Source of the DNA: Nitrospirota bacterium
Lineage (GTDB): Bacteria > Nitrospirota > RBG-16-64-22 > JACRHK01
Length of the DNA stretch: 9,724 nt
Assembly: GCA_016217625.1 (NCBI GenBank)
Contig: JACRHK010000207.1
Location: 1-9,724 of the forward strand
Direction: 5' to 3'
Made by a program: the position numbers and the translations under genes. Each line of letters opens with the position of its first letter. Positions within the stretch are counted from its first letter, which is position 1. The notes below the pieces were generated by a model. That model worked only from the letters and a program-made list of their open reading frames with translations. It had not been told where the DNA came from and searched no databases. Below, in pieces: positions 6,351-9,724 of this stretch.

Positions 6351-6750
6351 CCCTGGAGACCTCCTCCCCGGGCTTGTGCGGCAACTTCAGCTTCCCCCCC
6401 GCCAGAACGCCGCGCTTCACTTCGATAATCGTCGGGTGTTTGCATTGGAAGCGCTTGATCAGGTAATCTGCGGCGGCTGCGGGGTCCACCGTCGTCCCGC
6501 AGGTAAAGATATCCACGGCGGCGTACCGGTACTCCGGCCAGGTGTGAATGGCCAGGTGGGACTCGGCGATGACCACCATCCCGCTTACTCCGTGCGGACT
6601 AAACTCGTGGAAGACCACCTCAACGATCGTGGCCTTTGCCTCCCGCGCAGCGGAGACCAAAGCATCGCGAACATCTTGGCGGCTGTTAAGGAGTTTGGCG
6701 TTGCACTCCTTCAGCTCCAGCAGCAGATGGACCCCCAACGTCGTGTGCAA
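6313..6750 (-). CDS. speD: S-adenosylmethionine decarboxylase proenzyme (SpeD, class 1B)
   Basis: Makes decarboxylated S-adenosylmethionine, the aminopropyl donor for SpeE. It is a pyruvoyl enzyme made by self-cleavage. From the TTG start it has 145 residues: LGVHLLLELKEC (5-16), then FHEFSPHGVSGMVVIAESHLAIHTWPE (47-73). Cleavage is expected between E63 and S64, with S64 becoming the pyruvoyl group; H69 and C84 (DIFTCG) match the processing and proton-donor residues of Thermotoga SpeD, whose numbering is one lower. The TTG at 6750 has AAGGGGGT at 6757-6764 with a 6-base spacer. An in-frame ATG at 6852 would add 34 residues of R/P/S/G-rich sequence unlike the family, but it has AAAAGGTGAT before it and lies just downstream of the promoter, so it cannot be excluded. 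It overlaps speE by 38 bases. Confidence 0.9.
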   Translation of the reverse strand: MHTTLGVHLLLELKECNAKLLNSRQDVRDALVSAAREAKATIVEVVFHEFSPHGVSGMVVIAESHLAIHTWPEYRYAAVDIFTCGTTVDPAAAADYLIKRFQCKHPTIIEVKRGVLAGGKLKLPHKPGEEVSRDAGTPQELQMVL

Positions 6751-6863
6751 TCCACTACCCCCTTCAGTTAGAGTGGTAAGGACCCGGCTCCCGGACGGCC
6801 ACTCCGACGGACGTCGGGGCGCGGGCCGAGAACCCCCAATTGGGTAAAGCATATCACCTTTTG
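6751..6863 (-). promoter_or_regulatory. speD leader, about 110 bases, able to fold
   Basis: If transcription starts near 6864 and translation at TTG 6750, this is an untranslated leader. It can form a 9-base-pair stem with G-U pairs between 6826-6834 and 6786-6794, enclosing a CCGAC/GTCGG hairpin with a 4-base loop (6804-6817). A second weak stem, CCACT/AGTGG (6772-6776 with 6752-6756), would hold the speD Shine-Dalgarno sequence in its loop. No known riboswitch consensus was recognised. The competing reading is that part of it codes for an N-terminal extension from ATG 6852. Confidence 0.35.
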
Positions 6864-6870
6864 AGTGAAG

Positions 6871-6899
6871 CTTATATAATCTTTTTGAGGAGATTGCAA
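6871..6899 (-). promoter_or_regulatory. Sigma70-type promoter for speD-speE-speA
   Basis: On the - strand, TTGCAA (6894-6899) and TATAAG (6871-6876) are separated by 17 bases, with an A/T-rich spacer end. That is 4 of 6 and 5 of 6 consensus matches at ideal spacing. Initiation is expected near 6864. It lies in the divergent gap between speD and the NlpC/P60-like gene. Confidence 0.6.
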
Positions 6900-6975
6900 G
6901 AAAAAAATCGCCCCAGCCGCATTTTTCTCTTCAAAGGAGGCACCCGGCGTCGACGGGGCGGAGAGACGGAGCCCA

Positions 6976-7005
6976 TTGACAAGAGAGCGGCGGAGCGCCT
7001 ACAAT
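6976..7005 (+). promoter_or_regulatory. Near-consensus sigma70 promoter for the NlpC/P60-like gene and comM
   Basis: TTGACA (6976-6981, perfect) and TACAAT (7000-7005, 5 of 6) with an 18-base spacer. Transcription should begin near 7012. Because the -10 box contains the ATG at 7004, that codon cannot be the start of the gene it precedes if this promoter is used. Confidence 0.7.
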
Positions 7006-7081
7006 GAGCCTTGTGCGCCGCATCGCATGCGTTGCCCGAGAAAGGTCGGAATCGATTCGTACCGAGATGGTCCCTCCCTGC

Positions 7082-7900
7082 ATGAGCGCCGTGCCTCAAG
7101 CGCAATGGGCATCACGGAGGACGCCGTCCGTCGGCGTGCTCCTCTTCGTCGCCCTCCTCCTGTGCGGGGGGACGCCGGGCCTGCCTGCTCCGGCCGCGGC
7201 GGGCGCCGCGTCTTTCTCTCCCTCGCTCTACGATCAAGCTGCCGCTCTTCCCCTTCCGGACCGGATTGCCTTCTGGGCCGAAGCTTTCATCGGCCGACCC
7301 TACGACCCCGACCCGCTCGGAGAATACGTCCGCCGCTCCGCTGTCGTTGCCGATGAGCGGATGGATTGCCTGTACCACGTCTTCCGCTCCGTGGAGCTGG
7401 CCCGGGGAGGGACGGCGGAGCAGGCCGTGGCCCAGGCCCTCCAACTCCGCTTCCACCACGCCGGACAGGTCCAGGAAGGCAGGGTCATCAACTACGACGA
7501 CCGGTTCCAGTACGGGGAGGACATGATCGACAGCGGCAAGTGGGGCCGGGAGGTGACAGCCGCGCTGGGCCCCACGACAGCGATCCCCGGCAGCCGGGGA
7601 CGGGAGCGGGTGACGATCCTCCCCAAAGCGGCCCTGCTTCAGGCGGAGACCCAGGCCCGTCTCCGGAACGGCGACCTCCTCTTTCTCATCAAGGATCCCA
7701 AGAAGCGCGTGGCCGGCGAGATCGTGGGCCACCTCGGCATCCTCGTGGCCAGGGCGAACACGCTGTACCTGGTCCACGCCAGCGGCCGGAAGACCGACCC
7801 CACGGCGCCGCTCAACGGCGCGGTGAAGCGGGTGAAACTCACCGAGTATGCCGCGGCGATGCCGTTCCTCGGCGCGCGGGTCACACGCTTCGAAGAGTGA
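7082..7900 (+). CDS. Secreted NlpC/P60-superfamily (DUF1460-like) protein
   Basis: A 272-residue exported protein with a papain-like NlpC/P60 fold, resembling DUF1460 proteins. The family cuts or remodels peptidoglycan peptides or related amide bonds; the substrate here is unknown. Signal peptide: RR at 12-13, hydrophobic core about 16-28 ([12 protein letters not shown]), likely cleavage near APAAAG (about 36-41). Mature part: [14 protein letters not shown], then RMDCLYHVF with the likely nucleophile C96, [29 protein letters not shown] with the likely catalytic H217, and LVHASG (about 230-235). Starts at 7067 and 7082 are both possible, neither with a strong Shine-Dalgarno sequence; 7082 was chosen because it leaves a normal signal peptide. 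ATG 7004 is excluded by the promoter. The stop is four bases from comM, so the two are probably co-transcribed. Fold call moderate; exact subfamily uncertain. Confidence 0.7.
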   Translation: MSAVPQAQWASRRTPSVGVLLFVALLLCGGTPGLPAPAAAGAASFSPSLYDQAAALPLPDRIAFWAEAFIGRPYDPDPLGEYVRRSAVVADERMDCLYHVFRSVELARGGTAEQAVAQALQLRFHHAGQVQEGRVINYDDRFQYGEDMIDSGKWGREVTAALGPTTAIPGSRGRERVTILPKAALLQAETQARLRNGDLLFLIKDPKKRVAGEIVGHLGILVARANTLYLVHASGRKTDPTAPLNGAVKRVKLTEYAAAMPFLGARVTRFEE

Positions 7901-7904
7901 CACG

Positions 7905-9437
7905 ATGCTGTCCAAGATCCTAAGCAGCGCCCTCCTGGGCATCGACGCCTACCTGGTGGAGGTGGAGGTGGACATCTCCTCGAGGGGGCTTCCTTCGTTC
8001 TCCACCGTCGGCCTGCCCGATGCCGCCGTCAAAGAGAGCAAGGAGCGGGTGCGGGCCGCCCTGAAGAACACCGGGTTTGAGTTCCCCTTCAAGCAGATCG
8101 TCATCAACCTCGCCCCCGCCGACATCAAGAAGGAGGGGTCTTCCTTCGACCTGCCGATGGCGCTGGGCCTCCTCGTCGCGGAAGGCGTGCTGCTGCCGGC
8201 GGAGGCGGCCGGCTACCTCATTACGGGCGAGCTCTCCCTGGATGGCAGGGTGAAGCCGATCCGGGGGGCGCTCTCGATGGCCGTCCTGGCCCGCGAGAAG
8301 GGGTTGCGGGGGATCCTCCTTCCCCGCGACAACGCCGAAGAAGCGGCGGTCGTCGAGGGGGTTCCGGTCTTCGGCATTGAGACCCTCCCGCAGGCCCTCG
8401 GGTTCCTGAAAGGCGAGATCGCGCTGAGCCCCGTCGTCGTGGACGTCCCGATGCTCTTCGCCGCCCACGCCCTCTACCCGGAGGACCTCGCCGAAGTCAA
8501 GGGGCAGGAACATGCGAAGCGGGCGCTGGAGATCGCGGCGGCCGGCGGGCATAACGTCCTGATGGTCGGCCCGCCCGGCTCGGGCAAGACGATGCTGGCC
8601 AAACGCTTCCCCACCGTCCTTCCGGACCTCACCTTTGCCGAGGCGCTGGAGGTCACGAAAGTCCACTCCGCTTCGGGCACACTGCCGACGGGCCAGCCGA
8701 TTCTCGCCACGCGGCCGTTCCGGTCGCCGCACCACACGATCTCCGACGCCGGGATGATCGGGGGCGGCCAGATCCCCAAGCCCGGCGAGGTGAGCCTCGC
8801 CCACCGGGGCGTCCTCTTCCTGGACGAGCTCCCCGAGTTCAAGCGGAACGTCCTCGAGGTCCTCCGACAACCCCTCGAGGATGGAAGGGTCACGATCGTC
8901 CGGGCGGCCTCGGCCCTCACCTTCCCCTCCGTGATCCAGCTCGTCGCCTCCTGCAACCCCTGCCCCTGCGGGTTCCTGGGCGATCCGCGCCAGACCTGCG
9001 TCTGCTCTCCGCACCAGGTCCATCGCTACCGGTCGCGCGTGTCGGGGCCGCTGCTGGACCGGATCGATCTCCACATCGAGGTCCCGGCCGTCCCGTATCA
9101 GGACCTCGCCCAAGCGCGCGACGGGGAGCTTTCGGCCCGCATCCGTGACCGGGTCCGGACCGCCCGGGAGATCCAGCTCGCCCGCTTCCGGGAAGAGCGC
9201 CTCTACTGCAACGCGCAGATGCGGACGCGGCACCTCAAGAAGCACACGGCCCTGGACCAGGAGTCGCACAAGCTCCTGGAGTTGGCGATGGGAAAGCTGG
9301 GGCTCTCCGCCAGGGCCTACAGCCGCGTCCTCAAGGTGGCCCGCACGATCGCCGACCTGGAGGGATCCCCCCACCTGACGGCCCCCCACATCGCCGAAGC
9401 GCTCCAATACCGCTCCCTCGACCGCCGGGTGATCTAA
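7905..9437 (+). CDS. comM: Mg-chelatase-like AAA+ ATPase ComM (YifB family)
   Basis: A 510-residue AAA+ ATPase. Characterised ComM proteins are hexameric helicases that promote branch migration during natural transformation; the family is also common in bacteria not known to take up DNA. N-terminal LonC/S5-like domain (1-170) with [23 protein letters not shown] and [18 protein letters not shown]; a linker; the AAA+ core with [32 protein letters not shown] (Walker A 222-229), RPFRSPHHT (270-278), [12 protein letters not shown] (Walker B 301-312), a four-cysteine block CNPCPCG plus CVC (350-367), and [14 protein letters not shown] (380-393); then the C-terminal Mg-chelatase domain with [21 protein letters not shown]. 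All key motifs are intact. ATG 7905 starts the family's usual [10 protein letters not shown]; the frame is open 57 bases further up but that lies in the preceding gene. No strong Shine-Dalgarno sequence, consistent with coupling. Confidence 0.94.
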   Translation: MLSKILSSALLGIDAYLVEVEVDISSRGLPSFSTVGLPDAAVKESKERVRAALKNTGFEFPFKQIVINLAPADIKKEGSSFDLPMALGLLVAEGVLLPAEAAGYLITGELSLDGRVKPIRGALSMAVLAREKGLRGILLPRDNAEEAAVVEGVPVFGIETLPQALGFLKGEIALSPVVVDVPMLFAAHALYPEDLAEVKGQEHAKRALEIAAAGGHNVLMVGPPGSGKTMLAKRFPTVLPDLTFAEALEVTKVHSASGTLPTGQPILATRPFRSPHHTISDAGMIGGGQIPKPGEVSLAHRGVLFLDELPEFKRNVLEVLRQPLEDGRVTIVRAASALTFPSVIQLVASCNPCPCGFLGDPRQTCVCSPHQVHRYRSRVSGPLLDRIDLHIEVPAVPYQDLAQARDGELSARIRDRVRTAREIQLARFREERLYCNAQMRTRHLKKHTALDQESHKLLELAMGKLGLSARAYSRVLKVARTIADLEGSPHLTAPHIAEALQYRSLDRRVI

Positions 9438-9660
9438 GAGAAACGCAGCATCACAGATTTCGACCGGGGGAGGGGTGGCCTGAACGCCGCGGCCCTCTGA
9501 GCCCCCGTAGCGACAACTCGATGGAGCCCTACAGCCGGTGCCCGGCCCTCCGCGGCCTTCCCTTGCTCCCGGTCGAGGCACGCCGTCAAATCTGATCCCC
9601 GCGAATAGGGCCGCAAGAGAAGGGCACCCCTCCCCCGGGAAACTACATCGGAAAAGGAGG
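9438..9660. other. Intergenic region with nested, competing inverted repeats
   Basis: No gene is recognised after comM. Two pairings share one arm. CAGATTT at 9454-9460 and TCGACCGGG at 9460-9468 pair with AAATCTG at 9588-9594 and CCCGGTCGA at 9568-9576, leaving an 11-base bulge (9577-9587). Alternatively, the 14 bases at 9464-9477 pair perfectly with 9625-9638. Inside is a small GCCGG-TGC-CCGGC hairpin (about 9533-9545), flanked by GGAG/CTCC. The region has many short runs of C and G. It might be a structured RNA, a terminator-like region or a decayed mobile repeat; no T-run follows either arm, so a simple intrinsic terminator is unlikely. Confidence 0.5.
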
Positions 9661-9694
9661 ATGCATGCTTGCGAAGGGGTCCCTGTTCTGTTAA
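9652..9694 (+). other. Strong Shine-Dalgarno sequence with a tiny ORF at the window edge
   Basis: AAAAGGAGG at 9652-9660 is followed by two ATGs. ATG 9665 (4-base spacer) opens a 9-codon frame, MLAKGSLFC, ending at TAA 9692-9694. ATG 9661 touches the Shine-Dalgarno sequence but opens a frame that runs off the end of the window. Either a leader peptide or the start of a cut-off gene is possible; neither is recognised. TTGCGA (9669-9674) and TAAAGT (9692-9697), 17 bases apart, could be a weak promoter for something beyond the window. Confidence 0.2.
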
Positions 9695-9724
9695 AGTACC
9701 GTGTTGCTTCTCAATCTTGTCTGA

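Noticed and set aside
5430..6428. Open frame of 332 codons on the + strand antisense to speE
   Set aside because: Low-complexity G/V/E/D-rich translation opposite a clear aminopropyltransferase; no motif or signal of its own.
6933..6940. Strong Shine-Dalgarno-like AAAGGAGG in the divergent intergenic region, + strand
   Set aside because: No ATG, GTG or TTG follows within a usable distance, and it lies upstream of the + strand promoter, so it would not be in that transcript.
7004..7081. Start at ATG 7004 for the NlpC/P60-like protein
   Set aside because: The codon lies within the -10 box of a near-consensus promoter, and it would put about 40 residues before the signal peptide core.
7920..9581. 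Long open frame on the - strand (553 codons) antisense to comM
   Set aside because: It is the complement of a gene with every ComM motif intact. Its translation is rich in G, R, E and D with no family resemblance, as expected for the opposite frame of GC-rich coding DNA.
9438..9724. tRNA, RNase P, tmRNA, riboswitch or group II intron end in the final intergenic region
   Set aside because: None of the motifs of these RNAs that I could recall was found by eye; only inverted repeats are supported.

Overview
The window is GC-rich, compact bacterial chromosome. Most coding DNA has strongly G/C-biased third positions, genes overlap by a few to a few tens of bases, and one island around 3250-3900 is visibly richer in A/T. 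All of the recognisable genes are bacterial housekeeping or physiology genes. No phage, transposase, CRISPR array, rRNA or tRNA was found. The gene set (DUF2062 protein, RimO, ComM/YifB, SpeD-SpeE-SpeA) fits a GC-rich Gram-negative-type lineage such as NC10/Methylomirabilota, Nitrospirota or a deltaproteobacterial relative. That placement is a guess, because no phylogenetic marker gene is present.

Left block, + strand (113-3241): a small DUF2062 membrane protein, the ribosomal protein S12 methylthiotransferase RimO and a typical 2-Cys peroxiredoxin are joined by 4- and 7-base overlaps and read as one operon. After a 50-base gap holding a tandem heptanucleotide repeat comes a VIT1/CCC1-type Fe2+/Mn2+ transporter. 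An Fe-S enzyme, a peroxide scavenger and a probable iron/manganese transporter side by side hint at a shared iron/oxidative-stress theme (inference).

Small A/T-richer island, - strand (3260-3823): a BrnT-like toxin and a ribbon-helix-helix (BrnA/CopG-type) antitoxin overlap by 29 bases. A perfect 17-base palindrome sits one base upstream of the toxin start codon, next to a plausible -10 box, and is a candidate autoregulatory operator.

Middle block, - strand (3896-6899): a polyamine operon speD-speE-speA. S-adenosylmethionine decarboxylase, an aminopropyltransferase and a fold-type-I arginine/lysine/ornithine decarboxylase overlap by 38 and 35 bases. speE and speA each have a strong Shine-Dalgarno sequence inside the gene before it. 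There is no agmatinase in the window and the aminopropyltransferase has an unusual DISEP active-site motif, so the order of steps (agmatine first, as in Thermus, or putrescine first) is open. A good sigma70-type promoter precedes speD, and the stretch between it and the TTG start chosen here can fold.

Right block, + strand (6976-9437): a near-consensus promoter (TTGACA-18-TACAAT) drives a secreted NlpC/P60-like (DUF1460-like) protein followed four bases later by the Mg-chelatase-like AAA+ ATPase ComM/YifB. The last 287 bases contain no convincing gene but hold an intergenic region with two long inverted-repeat pairings that share one arm and so exclude each other.
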